7,714 bases of DNA from FEN-1219 sp037445815 (GTDB lineage: Bacteria; Pseudomonadota; Gammaproteobacteria; Steroidobacterales; Rariloculaceae): the NCBI GenBank assembly GCA_037445815.1, contig JBBIJV010000174.1, positions 1 to 7,714 of the forward strand, in the 5' to 3' direction. This document shows, piece after piece, positions 1-6,181 of the stretch (within the stretch, counting starts at the first letter, position 1; every line of letters starts with the position of its first letter). The notes under the pieces are model-generated. The model had not been told where the DNA came from. It worked only from the letters and a program-made list of their open reading frames with translations, and did no database searches. The position numbers were made by a program, and so were the translations under genes.

Positions 1-18
1 CGTGTGCTCTTCCGATCT
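1..18. other. Illumina adapter remnant at contig end
   Basis: The first 18 bases, CGTGTGCTCTTCCGATCT, equal the 3' end of the Illumina TruSeq read-2 adapter as it would be read into an insert. This is recalled from the published adapter sequence and was not searched. The transporter reading frame runs into these bases only by chance. They should be treated as library-preparation sequence, and the true genomic sequence starts at about base 19. Confidence 0.93.
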
Positions 19-515
19 CGCTTGTTCAGCGAGCCGAACACGGCGACGAGCAGCGCCGACACGGCGCCCACGACGATGCCGGCACGCATCCCTGGCGGCA
101 CTCCGCCGACGACGAGCGCAACGCCCGGCAGCACGGTGAGCCCGAGCACGAGATCGCGCCGCGAGAACCGTCCGCCCGTGAGCCACGGCTCCACGAGCGC
201 CGTGAGCGGCGCGGCGAGCGCGATGCAGGTTGCGGCGACGGACGCGTTCGCGAGCTTGATGGCCCCGTAGAACGTGAGCCAGTGCAGCGCGACCAGCGCA
301 CCGACGCCGGCGTAGGCGAGCCAAAGCCGCGCGGGCAACGCGCGCAGCGAGCGCAGCACGGCGGGGAGCAGAGAGAGCGCGGCCACGACGATCAGCATGC
401 GCCACCAGACGAGCGGCAGCGCGGCGAGCGAAATGAGCTTGCCGAGGACGGCCGTGAAGCCCCAAAGTAGCACGCAAAAGTGAATCTGCAGCGTCGCAGT
501 CGTCGTCGGTTTCAT
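19..515 (-). CDS. EamA/DMT-family transporter, 3' end missing
   Basis: This is the N-terminal 165 residues of a drug/metabolite-transporter-type inner-membrane protein; the rest is lost at the contig end. The ATG at 513-515 is the only sensible start because an in-frame stop lies about 15 bases upstream. A weak AGGCGA ribosome site is about 8 bases before it. The protein opens with a hydrophobic segment containing LLWGF (residues 16-20), followed by LVWWRM (35-40), HWLTFYGAIK (78-87), and several more alternating hydrophobic helices around 64-80, 92-108, 121-138 and 145-161. The WGF start, the WWRM loop and the HW-FYGAIK stretch are typical of the first EamA repeat; family members usually have ten helices and about 290-300 residues, so about half is present. 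The transported substrate cannot be told. It is divergent from the diguanylate cyclase gene and shares its upstream region. Confidence 0.85.
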
Positions 516-570
516 GGTATGTCGCCTGCATCATACGGGCGATTCGGCGCCCTTACGATGATGCACCGTT

Positions 571-591
571 CGCTCGAGAGCTCATCGAGCG
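571..591. promoter_or_regulatory. Inverted repeat in divergent intergenic region
   Basis: A 7-base inverted repeat, CGCTCGA and TCGAGCG, is separated by 7 bases. It lies between the divergent transporter and diguanylate cyclase genes. It could be a regulator site serving either promoter or a transcript hairpin. In GC-rich DNA such repeats also arise by chance, and no T run follows on either strand. No convincing -35/-10 pair was recognised elsewhere in the 516-664 gap. Confidence 0.25.
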
Positions 592-664
592 GCCGCGGAC
601 GGCGATTGGCATTTCCCCGATCTCGTCACAGCGCAAGCCCCAAACTCGGCCTATCGTGTTCGGC

Positions 665-1885
665 ATGGCGGGTTCCCCGAGGAACGAACTGAGCGCACCT
701 CTCGGCGCGCCCGGTGCCGATGCGCGGGGCGCGTCGACGCGCGCGTTCACCCCGGCCCTTGAAGCCCAGTACATCGCCGCGCACCTCCTCGCCAACCGCA
801 CGCTGATTCGCATGGCCTGCACGCTGGCCGCTCTGATCGCTGCGTCTCGCATTGCCGACCGGGTGATCGGAGGCGAGCTGATTCCCCGTCTCGCGATTGA
901 GTTAGCGGTCGTATGCGCATCGTCGATCGTGCTGGCGGCGGTCGCCTGGAGTCCGACTTTCCCGCGTTTCTATCCGCCGCTCGCGGGCGTCATCGTGCCG
1001 TTGCGAAATGCGGTAGCGACGTGGGGAATCGCGGAAGCCGCCGCAAGGGGCGAGCTTCAGATGCTGATGCTGCTTCCATTGATGGTGGTCGGGCCGTTCT
1101 TCTTCTTGGGCTTGAGATTTCGGACGGCGCTCTTCTCGGTCACTCTCACCATCGCTTCTTTGGCCGCGGCCGCAGCCGTCTTCGACCTCGCGCTGCCGAT
1201 CGCGCTGCGCTCGCTCACGTTGCTCGTGCTTGGGGTGGTCGCGTGCGCGATCGCAGCCCGGGACTTCGAGTGGACGTCGCGAATGACCTTTCTCGACGGC
1301 CGCGTGATGGCGGAGCTCGCGCAGCGTGATGCGCTCACCGGCCTCAAGAACCGGCGCGTGTTCGACGAGCACCTCGAGCGCAAGTGGCAGCAAGCGATCG
1401 AGGAAGGCCGGACTCTCGCGCTCTTGTTGATCGACGTAGACCACTTCAAGGCTTACAACGATCTCTACGGTCACCAGGCCGGCGATCGAACGCTGCGGCG
1501 CATCGCGCAGGGGCTGACGAGCCGGGCGCCGCGCTCCGTCGACGTGCTCGCGCGGTACGGGGGCGAGGAGTTTGCGGCGATCCTCTACGACTGTGATCGC
1601 GACGAGGCAATTGGGCTCGCGGAGCTCATGCGCAGCGCGGTCGGCGATCTCGCCATCGAGCACCGCGGCTCGTCGGCGGGCTCGGTTGTGACGATCAGCA
1701 TCGGCGTCGCCGTGGTCGCTCCGAGCGCCGAACGGCGGTCGCGCGGTGCGCTGCAGCTCGCGGATCAAGCGCTCTACGAAGCGAAGGTACGCGGCCGAAA
1801 CCGCGTCGAGTGCAAGGACCAAGTCGCGCACGAATTGCTCGTGACGGGCGTGTTCTCGAAGGGCACGGGCCTGCCCCGCCTTTGA
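665..1885 (+). CDS. Membrane-bound diguanylate cyclase (GGDEF)
   Basis: Probably makes cyclic di-GMP from two GTP at the inner membrane. Residues are numbered from the alternative GTG start at 656. About 50-200 is hydrophobic and holds roughly six membrane helices, with no sensor domain I recognise. The C-terminal GGDEF domain, about 219-385, has DALTGLKNRR (225-234), DVDHFKAYND (260-269, metal and nucleotide binding) and an intact active-site GGEEF (302-306). An allosteric I-site RxxD (RSVD, 293-296) sits exactly five residues before GGEEF, so product inhibition is expected. No EAL or HD-GYP domain is present. I chose the ATG at 665 over GTG 656. Neither has a Shine-Dalgarno sequence, but a TATCGT -10-like hexamer (652-657) ends 7 bases before the ATG, compatible with a leaderless transcript. 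A hairpin follows the stop at once, so the gene is probably monocistronic. The enzymatic call is firm; the signal sensed is unknown. Confidence 0.93.
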   Translation: MAGSPRNELSAPLGAPGADARGASTRAFTPALEAQYIAAHLLANRTLIRMACTLAALIAASRIADRVIGGELIPRLAIELAVVCASSIVLAAVAWSPTFPRFYPPLAGVIVPLRNAVATWGIAEAAARGELQMLMLLPLMVVGPFFFLGLRFRTALFSVTLTIASLAAAAAVFDLALPIALRSLTLLVLGVVACAIAARDFEWTSRMTFLDGRVMAELAQRDALTGLKNRRVFDEHLERKWQQAIEEGRTLALLLIDVDHFKAYNDLYGHQAGDRTLRRIAQGLTSRAPRSVDVLARYGGEEFAAILYDCDRDEAIGLAELMRSAVGDLAIEHRGSSAGSVVTISIGVAVVAPSAERRSRGALQLADQALYEAKVRGRNRVECKDQVAHELLVTGVFSKGTGLPRL

Positions 1886-1886
1886 C

Positions 1887-1907
1887 GCGAGGCACGCCTC
1901 GCTTTCT
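1887..1907 (+). terminator. Probable Rho-independent terminator
   Basis: One base after the cyclase stop, the arms GCGAGGC and GCCTCGC can form a GC-rich stem (six pairs with a CACG tetraloop), followed by TTTCT. The position right after the gene and the strong stem favour termination. The short T run is weak, so efficiency is uncertain. Confidence 0.6.
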
Positions 1908-1922
1908 CCGGCTCGATCGCGA

Positions 1923-1950
1923 TTGACGCTTTACCGCGCCGCTCTTTAGA
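1923..1950 (+). promoter_or_regulatory. Possible promoter of the glutathione transferase gene
   Basis: TTGACG (1923-1928), five of six bases of the sigma-70 -35 consensus, is followed after 16 bases by TTTAGA (1945-1950), a poor -10 match. It lies after the cyclase terminator and about 40 bases before the transferase ATG, where a promoter would be needed. The weak -10 makes this tentative. Confidence 0.3.
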
Positions 1951-1989
1951 GTGGCTCGAATATCACTTGCACGTGCACCCGAGATTCCG

Positions 1990-2601
1990 ATGATTCGGCT
2001 ACACGCGACGAAAGCTTCGATCAACGGCTACAAGGTACGATTGCTGCTGTCGATGCTGCGCGTGCCGTACGAGCTCGTCGATCTCGATATGTACGGCGGC
2101 GAGCACAAGCGCGAGCCGTTTCTCTCGCTGAACCCGTTCGGTCAGATGCCGGCGCTCACGGACGGCGCGTTCACGATCGCGGACTCGCATGCGTGCCTGG
2201 TCTATGTCGCGCGCAAGTACGACCCGAGCAACACGTGGCTGCCCGCGGACGCCGAAGGCGAGGCCAAGGTCGCGGAATGGCTTTCCAAGTCCGCCAACGA
2301 GGTGCATCAGGGGCCGTGGATGAAGCGCGCGAAGATTCGCCGGCCCGATGCGATCAAGCTGTCGAACGAAGAGATCGATGCGCGCTGCGACCACATTTTG
2401 AGGCTCATGGACGCATGGCTCGCGCCGCGCGACTGGCTCGCCGTCGGCCGCGCGACGATCGCCGACCTGTCGTGCTTCGGACCGATCTCGATGCTCAAGG
2501 TGTCGGGCTACGACACGGACAAGTGGCCGAACGTCACGCGCTGGCTCGAGCGGATCAAGGCGCTGCCCGGCGCCCACGACATCGACGGCAACCCCTATTG
2601 A
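1990..2601 (+). CDS. Glutathione S-transferase family protein
   Basis: A 203-residue cytosolic glutathione transferase of normal length. The N-terminal thioredoxin-like domain (about 1-78) holds SINGYK (10-15). This aligns with the TPNGHK segment of the nu-class enzyme YfcG, where Thr and Asn contact glutathione, so S10 and N12 are the likely equivalents. NPFGQMP (48-54) carries the conserved cis-proline, and DS (65-66) is the motif gripping the gamma-glutamyl part of glutathione. The helical C-terminal domain (about 85-203) contains ATIADL (155-160), matching the conserved N-capping and hydrophobic-staple region before helix 6. The start at ATG 1990 puts the first beta strand at the N-terminus as usual; GTG 1951 would add 13 atypical residues. 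It lies 104 bases after the cyclase and converges on the outer-membrane protein gene. Substrate and exact class are not determinable; nu-like is an inference from the active-site segment. Confidence 0.92.
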   Translation: MIRLHATKASINGYKVRLLLSMLRVPYELVDLDMYGGEHKREPFLSLNPFGQMPALTDGAFTIADSHACLVYVARKYDPSNTWLPADAEGEAKVAEWLSKSANEVHQGPWMKRAKIRRPDAIKLSNEEIDARCDHILRLMDAWLAPRDWLAVGRATIADLSCFGPISMLKVSGYDTDKWPNVTRWLERIKALPGAHDIDGNPY

Positions 2602-2659
2602 GAAGCAGCGCCGCGAGCAGCAGGAGCGCGCCGATTCCGAGCGCACCGCTGCCGCCGTC
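2600..2659 (-). pseudogene. Orphan GlyGly-CTERM-like C-terminal tail
   Basis: On the minus strand, bases 2659 to 2600 encode 20 residues beginning DGGSGALG and continuing as a hydrophobic run of Ala and Leu. Eleven residues containing five Arg (NRGCRRCRGRR) follow, and a TGA at 2555-2557 comes three residues later. Gly-Gly-Ser, one short helix and a basic end are the layout of GlyGly-CTERM sorting signals, which rhombosortase proteases process in Gram-negative bacteria. The frame is open only from about 2779 and differs from that of the outer-membrane protein, whose TAG is at 2718-2720. No ATG lies in it; one GTG (2687-2689) would give only about 44 residues. The tail overlaps the antisense 3' end of the transferase gene. 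It may be the remnant of a deleted gene, an assembly join, or a chance frame in GC-rich DNA. A GC stem (2659-2677, 8 pairs with one G-U) lies beside it without a T run. Confidence 0.33.
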
Positions 2660-2717
2660 CTCGGCCGCCGGCTGAGGCCGCGCGTTCACCGTGTCCGTGG
2701 CCGGGCAGGCCGTGCGG

Positions 2718-4379
2718 CTAGAACGAGCCTTTCGTCTCGACGACGAACTGCACGCTGTCGATCGTGGGGTCGTCGCGGCTCAGCGGGAACGCGAGATCGA
2801 TGTGCACGACGTTGCGGCCGCTCGCGCGCGGCGACGTCAGGCGCAACCCCACGCCGACGTCCGACAGAGTGCCGAGGCTCTCGGTTGCTCGCGGGTCGCG
2901 GCCGCCGACCCGGCCGACGTCGGCGAACACGGCATAGCCGACGCGAAACAGCCGCCACGGATAGTAGTCGGTGAAGAACCGTTGCTCGACGTTCAGGATC
3001 GTCCGGCTTTCACCGGCCTGATAACGGATCGGATAACCGCGCAACCCGCTATCGCCGCCGAGCAGCACCTGGTTCTCCAAGTCGAGATCGTCCGTTGCGA
3101 GCGCGCTCAAGCTCACGGAGAACAAGTGCCGCACCAGATTGCGCCGGTAATAGCGGCCCGCGAACGAAACGCGCGCGTCACGGTTGCCCGAGTCTTCTCG
3201 CCTGGCGGAGGCGCCTGTCTCGATCAGCAGCAGGCGGCCTGATCCGCCGGGCTCCCAGCCCTTCGCGGCCGAGAAGGACAGCAGCGTGGCGTCGCGGTCG
3301 GACCCGAAGCGCCGCTCCGCGAACCCGACGCGCGCCGTCAGGTTCAGGCCGAGCGCGATGTCCTCGGTGCGGCCCATGTCGTTGAGCTCGGTCATCTCGC
3401 GGAAATCGTCCTCGATCCACTGCCAGCCGACCCACGGATACACGAGCTTGCGGCCCGGCGGCAGCAACGTCGGCTGCGGTACGTCGGGAGTCGAGCGAAA
3501 CCCGTGCTCCTCGGACGTCACGCCGAATAGCCAGCGCTGCGCGTGGCGGTCCACGAGCCCGCGCGACCAGCCGCCGTAAAGACTGATCGAGTCGATGTCG
3601 TGGCTGAACTCGTCGATTTCTTCGCCCAAGTCGTACATCGTGTCGACGCGCCGCTCGTCGCGAAGCGAGCCGCCGAGCGACCAGCGCGTGTCGAGCCCGA
3701 AGAACGGCCGTTCGACGGCGAGCTGCCGCCGGTCGCCGTCGCTCAAGTTCGCGAGCGCGGCGTTCAAGCGCACACGGCTGCCGAACACGTTGCCGTCGGC
3801 ATAGCCGAGCGAGATTTCGTCGCGATCGATCTCGCTCGAGTAGCCCAGCTCGAGCGTCTTGCCCGTGCCGAACAGGTTGCTGTCCGAGAGCCCGATGCCC
3901 CACTCGGTTTCGCCGCCCTTGCGGTTCAGCTTGAGATCGAGCGCGAGCGACCACGAGTCGCGAACGCGCACGTTGACGTCGACGCTGTTCGTGGCCGCGT
4001 CGTAACTGCCTGGCTCCACGGAAGCCTCCGCGATGAAGCCGCGGGCGCGCAGGGCGCGCGCAGACTCGTCGAGCAGACGCGCGACGAACCGATCGCCGGG
4101 CTCGAACAGCAGGACGTCCGCGATAACGTCGTCGCGCGTAGGCACGTGAACGCGATTCGCCCAGCGGTAGAGCTTCTTGTCTTCTTCGGGATTCGTCGGA
4201 TCGAAGACGTTGTCGACCGTGACGTGAACGGCGCGGATCGTGGCGCCGGCGAGCTCCAGCGCTTCGCGCGTCAAGCCATCGCTCGGTGCGGCTGCCGGCT
4301 CCTCGGCGTCGGCGAAGCTCGCTGCGGCGAGCCCGGCGCAGAACGGCGCGAGACGCAGCAGTGACGAGAACGCATGCAT
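2718..4379 (-). CDS. BamA/TamA-like outer-membrane beta-barrel (Omp85 family)
   Basis: A 553-residue outer-membrane protein. The start is ATG 4379, which gives a clear Sec signal peptide (residues 1-25, hydrophobic core LLRLAPFCAGLAAASFA, likely cut near ADA-EE); a longer upstream frame is Arg-rich shadow. Residues about 46-140 look like one POTRA-type domain: a strand with VTVDNVFD, a helix with LLFEPGDRF, LDESARALRARGF, then a strand pair ending VRVRDSWS. Residues about 141-553 show alternating strands of a beta barrel of about 400 residues, the size of the 16-strand Omp85 barrel. GGDSGLRGYP (441-450) matches the conserved (V/L)RG(F/Y) loop-6 motif. The protein ends in Phe, as outer-membrane barrel signals do. 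BamA normally has five POTRA domains and TamA three, so this is neither, and its substrate is unknown. It is last in the minus-strand run, 52 bases after the methyltransferase. No strong ribosome site is seen. Confidence 0.88.
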   Translation of the reverse strand: MHAFSSLLRLAPFCAGLAAASFADAEEPAAAPSDGLTREALELAGATIRAVHVTVDNVFDPTNPEEDKKLYRWANRVHVPTRDDVIADVLLFEPGDRFVARLLDESARALRARGFIAEASVEPGSYDAATNSVDVNVRVRDSWSLALDLKLNRKGGETEWGIGLSDSNLFGTGKTLELGYSSEIDRDEISLGYADGNVFGSRVRLNAALANLSDGDRRQLAVERPFFGLDTRWSLGGSLRDERRVDTMYDLGEEIDEFSHDIDSISLYGGWSRGLVDRHAQRWLFGVTSEEHGFRSTPDVPQPTLLPPGRKLVYPWVGWQWIEDDFREMTELNDMGRTEDIALGLNLTARVGFAERRFGSDRDATLLSFSAAKGWEPGGSGRLLLIETGASARREDSGNRDARVSFAGRYYRRNLVRHLFSVSLSALATDDLDLENQVLLGGDSGLRGYPIRYQAGESRTILNVEQRFFTDYYPWRLFRVGYAVFADVGRVGGRDPRATESLGTLSDVGVGLRLTSPRASGRNVVHIDLAFPLSRDDPTIDSVQFVVETKGSF

Positions 4380-4431
4380 CGCGTTGCAGCGTAACCGGAC
4401 GGGGGCAGGACGAGTGTGCGGCGTCACCCAA

Positions 4432-5019
4432 TTACGCCGTTTTCGTGGCCGCAAGTTGCGCAAGCGCCACGACCCGGCCGTCGGGATCGACGACGAGCCC
4501 CTCGTGCGAGTGCAGCACCGCGAGCCCCCGCGCCCACATCTCGAGCTCGCCGGGCGCGAGCCGGAACTCGCGGTTCGTCGGGCCGGCGACCGCCGCATCG
4601 GTGGCAAGGTGCTGCTCGCAGAGCAGCACGCCGCCCAAGGCAAGACGCGCGGCGAGGTGCGGCATCAGCTTGCGGTGCACGTAGCGTACCCAGACGATCA
4701 CGTCGAACTCGCCGTCAGGCAGGCTCCGCGCCGGATCGTCGTCCAGGTCCGCTTGCACCCACTCGACCTCGAGCGCGCGATCGGCGGCGGCTTGCCGCCC
4801 GCGCTCGAGCGCTACGGCCGAAATGTCGACGGCCGTGACGGCGAACCCGTTCGCCGCGAGGGTGAGCGCGTTGCGTCCGGCGCCGCACGCCACGTCGAGC
4901 GCGCGGCCGCGCGGCAGGCGATCGAGCCAGTCCGCGAGCAGCGCCGTCGGATGAGTGCGGTCACGGTAAGCGCCGTCCCGGTAGCGCGCGTCCCACTTGT
5001 CGCGTTCGGCGGCGCTCAC
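4432..5019 (-). CDS. Class I SAM-dependent methyltransferase, TehB-like
   Basis: A 195-residue cytosolic methyltransferase with a Rossmann fold. Motif I is DVACGAGRN (42-50) and binds S-adenosylmethionine. The acidic residue after strand 2 is D65 in VTAVDIS, and D91 or D93 in QADLDD (89-94) lies at the adenine-contact position. The opening DKWDARYRDG (7-16) and FRLAPGEL (152-159) resemble small TehB-type methyltransferases, a group named for tellurite-resistance proteins that includes many members of unknown substrate. The start is GTG at 5017-5019, three bases after the stop of the upstream oxidoreductase, with no Shine-Dalgarno sequence of its own, so translation is probably coupled to that gene. 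The fold is certain; substrate and role are not. Confidence 0.9.
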   Translation of the reverse strand: MSAAERDKWDARYRDGAYRDRTHPTALLADWLDRLPRGRALDVACGAGRNALTLAANGFAVTAVDISAVALERGRQAAADRALEVEWVQADLDDDPARSLPDGEFDVIVWVRYVHRKLMPHLAARLALGGVLLCEQHLATDAAVAGPTNREFRLAPGELEMWARGLAVLHSHEGLVVDPDGRVVALAQLAATKTA

Positions 5020-5022
5020 GCG

Positions 5023-6120
5023 TCAGAGTCGTATGACGACCTTGCCGAAGAAGTCGCCGGTGTCCATCGCCTCGAACGCAGCTGGCGCGTCCTCGAGCTC
5101 GAACACCTTGTCGACGATCGGCCTCACCTCGTGCTCGATCAAGAAGGCGTTCAGATCCTCGAAATCCGCGCGCGAGCCGACGTAGATGCCGCTCGCCGTC
5201 GCGTTCAGGCCCATCAGCGCGCCGACGGGCACGTCGCTGGCAAATCCGGACAGCCCGCCGATCAACGCGATGTGGCCGCCGTGCGCGAGCGCCTGGAGCG
5301 CTTTCGGCAGCGTGTCTTGCCCGCCCACCTCGAGCACGTGATCGACGCCGGCGCCGCCGGTGAGCTCGCGCACTTCGCGTTGCCACTCCGGGTTCTTGCG
5401 ATAGTTCACGGTGCCGAACGCGCCGAGCGCGCGCGCGCGCTCGAGCTTCTCGTCGCTCGAGCTCGTGATGATCGGCTTCGCGCCCGCGGCGACGGCGAGC
5501 TGAAGGCCGAACACGGAAACGCCGCCCGTGCCTTCGAGCAGCACGAAATCGCCGGCCTGAAGCCGGCCGCGCTTGAAGAGGCCGACCCACGCCGTCACGC
5601 CGACGCAGGGCAGCGTAGCGGCTTCCTCGTACGTGAGATGCGCGGGAATCGCGACGAGGCCGTCGGCGTTCGTTACGACCACCTCGGACAGCATGCCGCC
5701 CGAGTTGCCGCCGCGCGCGGAAGCGATGGCCTCGGGCGTCGGCTTGCCGTCGAGCCATCCCTCGAAGAAGATGCCCGCGACACGGTCGCCGACTTTGAAT
5801 CGCGTGACGCCGCTGCCGACGGCGACGACTTCGCCCGCGCCGTCCGAGAGTGGCACGCCGTTCGCGGCGCCGCCGCCGCGGCCGTACCGGCCCTGCATCA
5901 TCAGGAGGTCGCGGCGGTTCAGCGAGACGGCGCGGACTTTGACCGCCACCTGCCCCGCGGAAGGCGCCGGGGCCGGCACCTCGCGCAACACGAGCTCTAG
6001 GGCCTCGCCCTGCTGCGCGAATTGCCACTGGCGAATCGTCTCCGCGGCTTGCGCGCGCGGCACGAGCAGCACGAGCGCCGCGGCCGCCGGCGCGAAACGA
6101 CGAAACGAGCTTGCATGCAT
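5023..6120 (-). CDS. MDR quinone-oxidoreductase-like enzyme with signal peptide
   Basis: A 365-residue medium-chain dehydrogenase/reductase. It resembles the MDR7-type NAD(P)-dependent alcohol dehydrogenase/quinone oxidoreductase group by recall of motifs: PLSDGAGEVVAVG (90-102), RFKVGDRVAG (107-116), TLPCVGVTAW (169-178), the cofactor-binding EGTGGVSVFGLQLA (196-209), GVDHVLEVGG (258-267) and C-terminal FFGKVVIRL. The Cys and His of a catalytic zinc site are missing (NRRD at 68-71 instead), so it is probably zinc-independent and uses NAD(P)H. The oddity is the N-terminus: residues 1-26 have Arg7-Arg8, a hydrophobic core and an AQA-A cleavage site, like a Sec or weak Tat signal. ATG 6120 is favoured by AGGGGG seven bases upstream; a TTG at 6144 would only lengthen the leader. 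It sits 61 bases after the peptidase gene and directly before the methyltransferase. The fold is firm; location and substrate are open. Confidence 0.92.
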   Translation of the reverse strand: MHASSFRRFAPAAAALVLLVPRAQAAETIRQWQFAQQGEALELVLREVPAPAPSAGQVAVKVRAVSLNRRDLLMMQGRYGRGGGAANGVPLSDGAGEVVAVGSGVTRFKVGDRVAGIFFEGWLDGKPTPEAIASARGGNSGGMLSEVVVTNADGLVAIPAHLTYEEAATLPCVGVTAWVGLFKRGRLQAGDFVLLEGTGGVSVFGLQLAVAAGAKPIITSSSDEKLERARALGAFGTVNYRKNPEWQREVRELTGGAGVDHVLEVGGQDTLPKALQALAHGGHIALIGGLSGFASDVPVGALMGLNATASGIYVGSRADFEDLNAFLIEHEVRPIVDKVFELEDAPAAFEAMDTGDFFGKVVIRL

Positions 6121-6142
6121 GGCCTGACCCCCTGAATCCTTC

Positions 6143-6153
6143 AATTGTCAATT
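6143..6153. promoter_or_regulatory. AT-rich palindrome with -35-like TTGACA
   Basis: AATTGTCAATT is a perfect 5-base palindrome around a central base in an otherwise very GC-rich sequence. On the minus strand it contains TTGACA (6151-6146), an exact -35 consensus, just upstream of the oxidoreductase gene. No good -10 follows at normal spacing. It may be a promoter element or operator allowing the oxidoreductase-methyltransferase pair to be transcribed separately from the regulator and peptidase genes. Confidence 0.3.
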
Positions 6154-6181
6154 CTTGCCTGCTGCCGCGGCGCGCGTGTCC

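Noticed and set aside
902..1831. 309-codon minus-strand open frame under the diguanylate cyclase
   Set aside because: The cyclase frame has all GGDEF motifs; the antisense product is low-complexity, rich in Arg, Glu and His.
2659..2677. Hairpin as a bidirectional terminator between the convergent genes
   Set aside because: The 8-pair stem with one G-U pair is real, but neither strand has a T run after it, so intrinsic termination is not supported.
2686..2958. 90-codon minus-strand frame near the 3' end of the outer-membrane protein gene
   Set aside because: Arg/Pro-rich shadow of the barrel gene in a different frame; it is also not in frame with the GlyGly-CTERM-like tail, so it cannot be that gene's body.
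3178..4431. 417-codon minus-strand open frame overlapping the outer-membrane protein gene
   Set aside because: Same strand but another frame; the product is strongly Arg-rich and has no signal peptide or motif, while the alternative frame gives a complete barrel protein.
4240..6000. 586-codon plus-strand open frame
   Set aside because: It lies antisense to the outer-membrane protein, methyltransferase and oxidoreductase genes, all of which have clear family motifs. The translation is rich in Arg, Ala and His without any domain, as expected for a shadow frame in GC-rich DNA.
6124..6144. TTG start at 6144 for the oxidoreductase
   Set aside because: The ATG at 6120 has AGGGGG at ideal spacing and begins a normal signal-peptide leader; the TTG start would place the ribosome site inside the gene.
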